From: Misgurnus anguillicaudatus
Taxonomy: Eukaryota > Chordata > Actinopteri > Cypriniformes > Cobitidae
Assembly: GCF_027580225.2 (NCBI RefSeq)
Contig: NC_073354.2
Coordinates: 22,527,001-22,591,000, forward strand
Direction: 5' to 3'
DNA: 64,000 bases
The translations under genes and the position numbers were made by a program. Positions within the stretch are counted from its first letter, which is position 1. Each line of letters opens with the position of its first letter. Below, in pieces: positions 52,689 to 62,989 of this stretch. Under the pieces are notes generated by a model that was not told where the DNA came from, made no database searches, and was given only the letters and a program-made list of their open reading frames with translations.

Positions 52689-53226
52689 CTGTTAATAAAC
52701 AGAGGCAAACAATTCATATCGTTGTGAATTCAGGTAACGTTAATTTAAATTTGTATATCTGTTTGCCTTTTCTATTGTATTTTCTTTAAAATCGCCCTAC
52801 ATTGTTTTCCTTTACTTCAATTGTTATTTTCTTGTTGTTGTTTAAAATAATAATATGACGTCTATTCATTTTAAACCACGAGAATAACAGTCACTGCGTG
52901 TTACACAAACTTTCCCTTACCTGTAAAGAGATGATGCTTATATCAGCGCCAAGAGACTTGACAGTCTTTTTTGGAGGGTTCTGGTCCAGTGTGATCTGAA
53001 GGTCCAGTATATAATCTATCACATGCTGCAGGATCTCCATCTTACTCACGCTCCTGTTCTGCGGTAAACTCGGCACGAGCTCCGTCAACCTGCTGTAGCA
53101 GTCATTCATGTTGTACAGTAGACTGAGCGGATCGTCCAGTGAGCTCTTGCTCCGTGAGATGCCAGTATGTTCCGACAAATGAAAAGCGGGTTTCCTTATG
53201 GACCGCACCGGACTGACTGCCTTCAT
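52632..53226 (-). CDS. id2: id2, inhibitor of DNA binding 2 (two coding exons)
   Basis: HLH protein without a basic region; Id proteins dimerise with E proteins in the nucleus and block their DNA binding. Coding exon 1 (53226-52921) gives 102 residues: [23 protein letters not shown], then the [24 protein letters not shown] and [20 protein letters not shown] (about residues 33-85), ending ISIISLQ at a CAG|GTAAGG donor. Coding exon 2 (52688-52632) adds 18 residues, ending LDDLIALSR and TGA. Total 120 aa, against 134 in human ID2; the linker after the HLH is shortened and the tail does not match the mammalian C-terminus. The SLQ junction position matches the ID2 gene structure. Likely the divergent teleost paralogue (id2b-like), which is an inference. 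Convergent with kidins220, as in the vertebrate ID2-KIDINS220 neighbourhood. Confidence 0.93.
52921..53226 (-). CDS. id2: id2 coding exon 1 (N-terminus and HLH)
   Basis: ATG at 53226-53224. The start MKAVSPVRS is the conserved Id2 N-terminus. Reading past the donor gives nine codons and a stop, so splicing is expected. Confidence 0.95.
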
Positions 53227-53298
53227 AGTGGATACTTATGCTAAATTTACTGTATGCAATTTCCTCACAGCTCTGTACTGAGTCTTGTTGTCAATGCG

Positions 53299-53306
53299 TT
53301 TATATA
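53299..53306 (-). promoter_or_regulatory. id2: id2 TATA box (TATATAAA)
   Basis: Perfect TATA sequence on the - strand 73-80 nt upstream of the id2 ATG, implying a start near 53270. A CCAAT motif (ATTGG on +, about 53351) lies about 45-50 bp further upstream and a CACGTG E-box at 53402-53407. Confidence 0.7.
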
Positions 53307-53401
53307 GCAACCGAGCTGGGTTTGTTATACTGGATAAACGAATAAGCGGATTGGTCAACGAGACGACGTCACTCTGTGAACGTCATTGGCCAAATGTTTA
53401 G

Positions 53402-53407
53402 CACGTG
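53402..53407. promoter_or_regulatory. E-box CACGTG upstream of id2
   Basis: Palindromic bHLH-Zip (MYC/USF type) site about 100 bp upstream of the TATA box. Confidence 0.4.
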
Positions 53408-54048
53408 AGGAACCGCCCACATCCTCTGCATTCTTTCCTTGTACACACGAGTGTCTGGGCAACTGCGTGTAGAGAGCAAAACTGTAATCTTTGGGTATTC
53501 GTATGACTTCAAAGCATCGCGAGAACGAATTGATAACTGAATTGTCGACTCGAGCTCTCGCGGTATTTTGATGTCATACGCCGAACGGCCTGCGCACTGC
53601 ATAAATTCGAAAAAATACATTTATTACTTTTAGTCCCGGACTAAATACAAGCCTGAGGTGTCTAAACTAAAAATAACTAAAAATAAAATATAATATACAT
53701 ATACAAATATATATAAATATAAAATATATAATATAAAATATATCAGATTCACCGCCTTTGTTTTGTCTCAGGACACACACGCACCAGTAATGTTTTTATA
53801 AATCACATTTATAAAAGCTATTGAAATATCCTAATTTAACTAAGACGTAATCCTGGCTTAAACTAAGTGAAAACGGGACCTTAGTTTAAGCGGAATTCTT
53901 CGCATGTTAAACACAAAGTCAGATGTTACTGTCAACTATATTATTAAGGCATTTTATTTTATTAAAGGCGCTTCTCTTCATGGACTTGAGGAATTTTGCA
54001 ACTGTGTTAGATGCATGGTGATGTTTAACTGTAATAGAAAGTGATTAT

Positions 54049-54149
54049 GTGACGTGAACGCGCTCTCATTTGAAGAGCGCCACTCTCTGTGACGTGAACG
54101 CGCTCTCCCCTGAAGAGCGCGACTCTCTGGCGCCGTGTTCGTGACGTCA
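54049..54149. promoter_or_regulatory. Tandem 40-bp CRE-like palindromic repeat upstream of id2
   Basis: Two adjacent 40-bp copies (54049-54088 and 54089-54128) each carry GTGACGTGAACG and a hairpin (GCGCTCT...AGAGCGC). They are followed by a perfect CRE (TGACGTCA, 54142-54149) and a TATATA-like run. CpG-rich against an AT-rich background. A distal id2 promoter/enhancer or the promoter of an unannotated transcript is possible. Confidence 0.45.
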
Positions 54150-54219
54150 TCTATATACAACAACTTTCGGAGCTTGTACTTCAGGCGCCGGTTACCTTCA
54201 TTGACTTTCAGAGTTGTGT

Positions 54220-55270
54220 GCATGTGAATACTCTAATGTGTTGTTCTAGTTTAAAAACTAAATTTTTTCGTTTTCACCGATGCTCCTGTGTGTGCGCACC
54301 TGCAGCCTGTTTTTTCCTCTTCTTTGTCTCTGTTCCTTTGTGAATTGTCACCTCAGACAAATCAATCAGGCACAGCAAATAAACACTGTTTGCTTGGCTT
54401 GCTATTATGCAGATGCTATTCATCCAAAGTAATTGACAGTAGTACACTTTGCAGGTCCAGTCCTGCTCAAGCCACTGGGTCAGGTGCTTAGAGAGACGCA
54501 ATCCTGATAAAGCAGGATCAGCGATTGTCTAGTCTGCGGGTCACCCCTACATGACACTAAACATACAACCTTTGTTTATGCACTGCAGTATTAACTATTA
54601 GGCTTCTGATATTCCATAATAACTCCTACCACTGCGAACAGAAACTTTAAATATGATTCTAATACCAGGTTTAAGTGTTACATTGTAAAATTTAGTTAGG
54701 ATGTCTGATAGGACATTTTTAACATCACAGTAACCCAACCTTAATCTATCGAAAGCCTAAAAATGCGAAACATTCCTGTATTGGTCGAGTGGGAAATGTT
54801 TACCGGATTTATTATGCAAGGGAAAAGTCTGTGAGCCATCACAACATACCAGTATCTTTAAAATGCACAGCAGTGAGTGTTTTTTGACCTTTTCCTACAG
54901 AGACCAACACTGGCGCAAACACAAAGGAATGTGTCGAACTTCACATTACGGAATGGCATCCCTCGGAGCATCACACACAACCGAGAGCTAGCCTTGCTGG
55001 CTCTCCCTGTACCTTTCACTGATGTATACAAGCCAAAAGGAATAGAGTTTCAGGATAATGTTCTTTTCTCAGCTGTTTCAGGGAAATGTGAGCAGAAGAA
55101 CATGTTTTCTCAAGCCAAAGTTCTCCTAAAGTTGTGCCAGTTTTTAGCCAGTGTGTATTCTGAGCAACATCCATTTTCCATATCAACTCATGGCCCCAAA
55201 TTTTGGCTATGCAGTGTGTGTTTGAAAGATGAAGCATGATGCAGTACAGGACAGGACAGCAGCAGAATAG
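54220..55270. other. No gene seen upstream of id2
   Basis: A 120-codon open stretch from 54877 (+) lacks homology and a splice or promoter context. Probably noncoding. Confidence 0.45.
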
Positions 55271-55273
55271 TGT

Positions 55274-55415
55274 TTCTGTAGGTCAATTGGTAGAGCATCG
55301 TGTTAGAAGTGTAAAGGACAGGGGATTACAAGGGAAAAAACATACTGATAAAATGTACAGCTTGAATGCACTGTAAGTCACTTTGGATAAAAGTGTAAAT
55401 GTAACTTGTACTTTT
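55274..55415 (+). repeat. tRNA-derived SINE
   Basis: TAGGTCAATTGGTAGAGCAT (A-box-like) head and CACTTTGGATAAAAGTGTAAATG tail, typical of a cyprinid SINE family. Confidence 0.75.
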
Positions 55416-55519
55416 AGTAGTTTGTGTTTTTGACATTATATTATACTGACAGTGTATTGCATATAAACCATACCAGATAACTGTATTGTGACTATACCTT
55501 TATTAAAGTTATTTTTCAC

Positions 55520-55769
55520 AGAAATTATTTCAAAATTTCCTCACCCTCCCATTGTTTCAAACACGTAAACCACTTTGTTCTGAAAAAAGATAAGAATGTT
55601 TGTAACTAAATAGATCAGCGGCACCAGTATTATTTTATCCTTATAGAAGTCAATGATGCCTCAGATTTGCTTTGTTAAAACATTCTTCAAAATATCTTTG
55701 TGTAAATAAATTTATACAAGTTTGAAACTAAATGATGACAGCATTTTCATTTTTCAGTGAACTATCCCT
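55520..55769. mobile_element. Palindromic MITE, AGTTCACC type
   Basis: The right end CAGTGAACTATCCCT at TTAA matches the 12371-12672 group; left end degraded. Confidence 0.6.
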
Positions 55770-55773
55770 TTAA

Positions 55774-57031
55774 AGGAGCGGTGAATCAAACAATCAATTT
55801 TAACTTGATATATATTATATAAGAGGTCATCATAAATTAACATCCTGCAAGTTTCAAAACTGAAAACGTCCGTGCTACTGAAATATACGTTTTTAGCACC
55901 AAGCCAGGAAAATGGTCAAGTCAGGAATGTGCCGAAATATGTTGTCAGAGTAAACTTGAAACACCTCCCCGAACCCAAATACAATGACCACTTTTGTAGC
56001 CCTGCCCACAGCTTTGTGTGACACACGTGTGGGCCAAGCAAACCATGCAGTGTCTCAACAATCAGTAAACATGTCTTTAAAGATTGCCAAATGAAACCAA
56101 AATTACTTTTAAATACATTTTCCTGAGAGACTTTTATTTTGACGCTGTGATCTGTTATGAGTAACCATGTAAACGGTTGTGGAAGAACCGTCTGGGAAGA
56201 ACACAGATGCTGGATAACCTTAACTCGGAGGCTCGGAACATAACATTAGGAATGCGTGGTTAAAGTTTGTTTTTAAAGAAGTTCCAGCTGGCGTAGGGAG
56301 TGTTTGTTTACTTTGTGTACCGCAGATTAATTTGTAAAGAAGCAAATCGATGCTGGATTTGCAGAGAGACTGTGATTAAAAATGACAAAAATGACACAGC
56401 AGTATACACAGTAGTAAAACATTTTACTTTATTTAAGATAACGTTACTGCGTTTCACTATTGCTTTGTAAGAGATGTCCTGTTGTAACATCCGTGTCTAA
56501 ACACGTGTTTGACTGTTTTAATTTACTAAAAACATTAAAAGATTAATAAAGGTGCAACACATTTTTTTGCAACACTTAATACGACTGTAATATAACTGTA
56601 GAAATATACAACGTTAGTGATAAGAAAGGACTTACCAGCTGCAATTTAGATTCTGATGCCCGCTTACTGTGTTGTTTACGGTAATTTAGTCACGTTGAGT
56701 TTAAAGTTTTGTTTCTACTTTACCATTCGTATTGTCATTTATGTGTATCATCTTTAGCACCCAGAATCTTTTGTGGCTCAAACATATATGTGTTCGGCTG
56801 CTATTTTGACACATTAATGTTTTTAAAACATCTCCCCACATGACGGGGAATAAAGCTATCCAATCATAGAAGTTGGCGTTCAGGTCTTCAATGCGGCCCG
56901 CCCCTTCAAACGAACCAAAATAGCCTATTACTTATTGCTTTTGATGTTTTTGAATGTAAAAACCACACAAACATCATAAGTAGACCTCAGACAACAGTAT
57001 AAAACAATAAATTGACAAATTCACTGCCCCT
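55774..57031. mobile_element. 1.26-kb TTAA-flanked element, AGGAGCGGTGAATC ends
   Basis: AGGAGCGGTGAATCAAACAA left, AATTCACTGCCCCT right. It shares its left TTAA with the preceding element. Confidence 0.65.
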
Positions 57032-57034
57032 TTA

Positions 57035-57749
57035 CCTTCGCTGTCTTAATATGTATTAGCTACATGATAAAGTATTTCAGCAGAGACTTCTAGAAACGAC
57101 AGTTACATGTTTATACATCTAGCACATCAAAACCAGCCAGTGGTGATGCCCTAAGGGACTGGTTTGCACTGGTTTACATATTCTTCTAGTCTGAGTCTGA
57201 AAGATGCCTCAGGCGTGACTTCAGAGGACAGGTGCTGCTTGCATGGCAGCTACAGAACAGTACCAAAACATCAAAGGTGGGAGAGATCGCTGAGAAAGAG
57301 GTTTAGATACTGCGTCTAAATTGACCTCAGACCCGTTTCAGGTAGACGTGTGCTGAAAACGCACAGATGTTGTATAAAAAGAGTCTCACGTGCATATATA
57401 CATTCACATGTAGGGGAAGAGCTCACATCTGAGTGTTACTAAAGGAGGATACAAGAGGAAGCTAATGTATAGTTGTGGTATTCATCGCAGGTGATGGATT
57501 TGTGACCCTGTGGTTACATCTTTCTGTACCAGCTCTGACCTCCAGTGACACAAACTGTGCAGGTGTTTTATTTAAATGTACACCAGTTGCCCCTCAGGCT
57601 CTTAGGGCTTCCCCGTCCATATAGCACCGCATAACACCTAAACAATCTGAAGAAACAACACAAATACACTAAACTCAATATAAAAATAACAGATATGCAC
57701 CTTTAAAGGGACTAATATGCACTCTTTGGGTACAAATGTGTACTTTTCC
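57035..57749. other. No gene seen; possibly single-copy
   Basis: Noncoding. No clear repeat termini except the GTAC-rich end near 57700-57750. Confidence 0.4.
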
Positions 57750-57753
57750 TTAA

Positions 57754-58670
57754 AGGATTAGTCCATTTTCTTAAAAGAAAAATCCAGATAATTTACTCAC
57801 CACCATGTCATCCAAAATGTTGGTGTCTTTCTTTGTTCGGTCGAGAGGAAGTTGTGTTTTTTGGGGAAAGCATTGCAGGATTTTTCTAATTTTAATGGAC
57901 TTTAATGGAGCCCAACATTAAATACTTAACTCAACACTTAACAGTTTATTTCAATGGAGTTTCAAAGGACTATAAACGATCCCAAACGAGGATCAAGGGT
58001 CCCATCTAGCGAAACGATTGTCATTTTTGACATGAAAAACAACAAATATACACTTTTAAGGTATAACTTCTCGTCATGTGGATCCGGTCGTGATGCGCCA
58101 GCTGACCCCACGCAGTACGTCATGACGTCAAGAGGTCAAAGAGGACGAACGCAAAACTACGCCCCAGTGTTTACAAGCGTCTTGAAAGAGGACCGTTCCT
58201 ACATTGTTGTATGTCAACTCATACTAATTAATGCATTTGTGGCAGTTTATTGTTTAAAATGGTCTGCAAATGTGCGTTTTATATATGTAACACGTGACCT
58301 CCCTACGTCACTACGCATTTACGTTAGGTCGCGCTGGACCGGACCTAGACGAAAAGTTGCAGTTTGAAGGTACATATTTTTTATTTTTCTTGTCAAAGAT
58401 GACAATCGTTTCGCTAGATGGGACCCTTGTGCCTCGTTTGGGATTGTTTGGAGTCCTTTGAGGCTCCGTTGAAAGAAAAATGTTGAGTGTTGAGTTAAGT
58501 ATTAAATGTTGGGCTCTATTAAAGTCCATTAGAATGAGAAAAATCCTGGAGTGTTTTCCTCAAAAAACATAATTTCTTCTCGACTGAACAAAGACAGACA
58601 TCAACATTTTGGATGACATGGTGGTGAGTAAATTAACTGGATTTTTCTTTTAAGAAAATGGACTAATCCT
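57754..58670. mobile_element. Long palindromic MITE, GATTAGTCC family, copy 2
   Basis: AGGATTAGTCCATTTTC left and GAAAATGGACTAATCCT right, TTAA at both edges. Full-length, with arms over 400 nt. Confidence 0.9.
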
Positions 58671-58779
58671 TTAAAGGGTACCGTCCCAGTGACAGTTTTG
58701 TACTTTTTTTTTGTGGGTTTATGCATCAGGTAAACGCTTTTATCTATATAGGTGTGCACTCTAATAAAGTTTTTCTCCC

Positions 58780-59050
58780 TTGGTGTTCAAGTTAGTGTGG
58801 TAGGTTGAGCGTCCAGGTGGGGAGCCCATATGTGGGTGTCATGAGTGGGGAGTGCGCCTAGCTGGGGGGCTGGTGGTGGTTGAGAATGGAGAGGGCTTTA
58901 CCCACAGGGAGAACACCTGCTTACCCTGCCCCACTCGCTCCCCCTCCCCCCACCTGCCCCAGCTGCATGCTGCGGGCATCTGCCCACCTCTGGGTAATGA
59001 AGCTGTCACTCTTGCTGGCTGCTCACCATAAAGGCTTGACCTAATTTATC
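58780..59050. other. GC-rich block with G-runs and C-runs
   Basis: G-rich left half (GTGGGGAG, CTGGGGGGCTGG) and C-rich right half (CTCCCCCTCCCCCCACC), in an AT-rich neighbourhood. No ORF or repeat ends recognised. Confidence 0.35.
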
Positions 59051-59785
59051 TGCCCTGTCTTCAACTCACCAGTATGTCCACTGTGGGTCTACATCTTTCA
59101 TCAGTCTTACGTTCTGAGTAGGCTTGTGCCCCTTTGTAGAGGTAAGGTCAAGTTTCTACAAATCTAAACAAAAAGTTAAAATTGCCATTAACTTAGTTGT
59201 AAGTCTGTGATTGTATGTAAATTCACCGTAATTGAATCAGTAAGTTGACTAGTTGAGTTCTTGTCAGTTTGTATCAATGTAATGAGTCCATTAGGATTTA
59301 CTATATATATATAAAAGAACTGAGAATGTTTGTTTGTTTGTGCGTGGTCGACCATCACTTATGTCCTTTGAGCTACAGACAATGCTACAGTAGTTTGGTC
59401 ACCATGAAGGTCATCCTTGGATGTTGTCCGCACACCAGATAGCAATACAAGGTCAACTGCAGTCTGAAGATATGACATTAAAGACTAAAATGAGGTCATG
59501 TTTTTATATTGGTCTTTACACAATAACAACCATCTCCTCTTGCCATCACACACCTTTTTTCTCCTCCAGCGTTTACAGTAGAGGTCATCTAACAGATGGG
59601 CACCAACCTTGAATTGTTATTCTTGCGGTTTGAAGTCTGTGCTCCGCAGCGTGCACACCTCTTAGGCTTTCTCTATAACTCACCACCTTGCAGAGCACTG
59701 TCATGCTGTTTCAGTAGGACCCAGCTGGACAGGTAAAAACCTTTATTACACATAGGACTACTTATAATATTAAAGAAAAGTTCAT

Positions 59786-59915
59786 TTGGCTGATCCGGTA
59801 GCTTAATTGATAAAACATTGTGTTTGATTCCCAGGAAGCACACATAATGACATAAAATGTGTACGCTAAATGCAATTTGGAGTAAAGTGTCTGCCAAATG
59901 AATAAATGTAATGTT
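59786..59915 (+). repeat. tRNA-derived SINE
   Basis: Degraded A-box region (GTAGCTTAATTGATAAAACA) and B-box (GTTTGATTCCC) with a tail AAAGTGTCTGCCAAATG. Confidence 0.7.
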
Positions 59916-60092
59916 TATAACCATATTTAAATATTATGCATTTGGCATTGTATCTAAAGAAACTTACACACATTCTAGCTATACACTCAGAAAAAAGGTA
60001 CAAGAAAGTAAGTTGTCACTGGGACGGTACCTTTTCAAAAAGTACACTTTTGTACCTATTGGTACTTTAAATGTACACATTGGGTGTCTTAA

Positions 60093-60848
60093 AGGATTAG
60101 TCCATTTTCTTAAAAAAAATCCAGATAATTTACTCACCACCATATCATTCAAAATGTTGATGTCTTTCTTTGTTCAGTCGAGAAGCAATTATTTTTTTAA
60201 GGAAAACATTCCAGGATTTTTCTCATTTTAATGGACTTTAATGGACCCCAACACTAAACAGTTTTAATTCAGTTTAAAATTGCAGTTTCAAAGAACTCTA
60301 AACAATCTCAAACGAGGCATAAGGGTCTTATCTAAAAATATGCACTTTTAAACCATAACTTCTCGTCTATCTCCAGTCCTGTGACGCGCCAGCACGACCT
60401 CGTGTGATTGCGTAGTGACGTAGAAAGGTCACGTGTTACATATATGAAACGCACATTTGCAGACCATTTTAAACAATAAACTGACACAAAGACATTAATT
60501 AATATCATTCAACATACAACAACATCGGAACGGTCCTCTTTCTCCACACTTGTAAACACTGGGGCGTAGTTTCGCATACATCATCCGTGACCTCTTGACT
60601 TGATGACGTATTGCGTGATGTCGCGCTGGCACATCACAGGACTGGAGATAGACAAGAAGTTGTAGTTTAAAAGTGCATTTTTTATTTTTCTTGTCAAAAA
60701 TGACAATCGTTTCACTAGATAAGACCCTTATGCCTCGTTTTGGGATTGTTTAGAGTCCGTTGAAACTTTGAGTTAAGTGTTAAGTGTTGGGGTCCATAAA
60801 AGTCCATTAAAATGAAAAAAATCCTGGAATGTTTCCTCAAAAAACATA
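60093..60848. mobile_element. GATTAGTCC family, copy 3 (right end truncated)
   Basis: AGGATTAGTCCATTTTC at TTAA on the left. The right arm stops after CCTCAAAAAACATAA, about 90 bases short of the other copies. Confidence 0.85.
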
Positions 60849-60854
60849 ATTTTT

Positions 60855-61325
60855 GTGGTGGCACAAATAAATCAGTGGTGGCAAATTCAAAATATGTGTT
60901 CGGAGTGTCGTGTGTTGCTTGTGTATTCAAAATATGTGTTTGTTACATCATGTGAACCATGTGCATCACGTGTTTTGTCAGGGTGGGTGCCTGCTGCACA
61001 TGCGTCAAAGCTGTTTATGATAAAAGAGACGCTCACGTTCACAAAATACACACAAGACACTCCCTTAACAGCAAACTCTGATTACGAATGAGATTATGCG
61101 AATATCTGAAAAACGCGAGCTTCTCTTTTATCATAAACCCTTTAGATGCGTCTTCAGCAGGCACTTATTTTGACAAGACACGTGATGCACATAGGTTCGC
61201 TCGACGCGCAGAACACATATTTTGAAATTATGAACCACACACATGGCGGGCTACACACATGTTGTGAAGAACTTTGCATCGAGTGCCCTCGAAAAAAGAA
61301 GTCACCGACCGCCACTGCTTTTTAA
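60855..61325. repeat. Palindromic element with CATCACGTGTTTTGTCA arms
   Basis: The arms share ATCACGTGT and GATAAAAGAGACGC, with complements at 61110-61210. Confidence 0.65.
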
Positions 61326-61329
61326 TCAG

Positions 61330-62220
61330 TAAATGTACTGAGATCAAACTGATGACCTTTGCAATGCTAATGCAATTCTCTACACTAACATGTACTCACA
61401 AAGAGGAATGAAATCCACAATAAGGGTGTCTACAACAACAGGACAAGGACTCTTCAACTGGGTGTGAGAGAAACTGAATCAAAATAGCAGTGAAAGTTTA
61501 TAAAGGGAGATGATTTCTGAGCAATACAATTATTATGAAAACTCTCCTCTATATGCGGCAACTCTCTGACATTCAGTCATCATTCAGACAGCTGGAAACA
61601 ATAAAAACTAATATTGAACACAGTCCAGCCACCAACTTGGCTCTCTGAACGTGTCTATGTGAAAGCAATAAACTTTTGAAAAGTTGCCAGCTTGTAGCTG
61701 TTCATCTGATGAAACAAACAAAACAAGGCTGTGATTTCTGTGGCTGTCAAAATCCTTTCAAACAAACTTTAATGGTACACACAAACACACAATGCCTTTA
61801 CTCATCCTCATGTCATCACAAACCTGATTCCTTCAAATATACAGTCGAGTTCTCGAGTTAACAGGTCAATGGAAATTAAGATTATAAGTATAATAACTTC
61901 AATTTCAGTCAGTTTCTCTCAAATAATATAAAATACTTTTATGATTTCGCTGCTTTTTCCCCTTCAGTGAAAAAGTTAAAACCTTCAGTGCCTGTTTATT
62001 GTAATTACATGAAAATGAGTGACCAGAGCTTCATTAAAAGTAATTTTGTGTTCCACAGAAGAAAGAATGTCATGGGTTTATAACAACATCTGGGTATATG
62101 GAAGTAAATTATGACAAAATGATCATATTTTGGTGAACGATTGTAATCTTTCATATAAAACAACAACAAAAGCAACAATCCCATGATTCCCATCCCATAT
62201 TATAAACTGTAATGTTTGTT
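61330..62220. other. No gene seen
   Basis: Noncoding. 61770-62160 includes a degraded AGTTCACC-type MITE. Confidence 0.4.
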
Positions 62221-62224
62221 TTAA

Positions 62225-62600
62225 GCATTAAAACAAAGCTTCATATTGCCATTATATTCCTGACTATTTTCCACCATTACGGTTAGTGTAGTGCCATTTC
62301 GGAGATTTACACTGACAAGAGGTCATATTCTGCACCTGTGATTCACCATTGTCATAATTAGTTAATGGTCTTGCCATGGCGGTGAAAGCAGAAGCTTCTC
62401 GCTTCCTGAGTAAGTGCCATTAGAAGCCATCTGTGAGGTTCCTCTGTCCTTATGCCATAGAGCGTTTGTCATTGCTCTCCAAAAAATCATAGCACTGTTT
62501 GAAATCCACTTCTACTGCCATTATCAGAGCCAGATGATATCAAAAGCTGCGCTTACACAGAATAAAATTTTAAGTGCCAGATATAAGCCACAAAAATATT
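62225..62600. other. Single-copy-looking noncoding block
   Basis: No repeat ends or ORF, higher-complexity composition than its neighbours. Candidate conserved noncoding element in the id2 regulatory region; this cannot be tested without alignment. Confidence 0.3.
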
Positions 62601-62824
62601 TTATTGCTCATGGCTGAAAGGCGGATAAACCATTAACGTTCATAAACTTTAATACTTTTAAAGTTGCCGGAAAACTTTATAGGCAGCAATCAGACCTGAC
62701 TTGTTAAGAATTTTGGCATTTTAATGTTTTTCATGGTTTTTCAGAGCCCTTCCTAGCATTTTATTTTAAACTTCCAAGAGTATCTGCAAGTCCCCAAACT
62801 TAAAAAGGCAGTCATCGAGCTAAT

Positions 62825-62910
62825 GCTTAAAGAATCAAGCTTGTAACCCAAAGGTCTGTGGTTTGAGTCTCACGGCTGGCGGGTTGACCACTGTACCGTG
62901 TGTGTGTGTG
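62825..62910 (+). repeat. SINE fragment followed by a GT run
   Basis: CCAAAGGTCTGTGGTTTGAGTC (B-box-like) head, then a short GT microsatellite. Confidence 0.5.
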
Positions 62911-62989
62911 TTCACTACTCCTTTAAATGAATTAAATGCAGAAGTCACATTTTGAGTATGATATACCATACTTGACAAAACATGATATA

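Noticed and set aside
54877..55239. 120-codon open frame (+) upstream of id2
   Set aside because: No recognisable domain, homology, promoter or splice context; composition is like the surrounding DNA.
57954..58367. 137-codon open frame (+)
   Set aside because: It lies wholly inside a palindromic MITE; the other copies of the family do not keep the frame.
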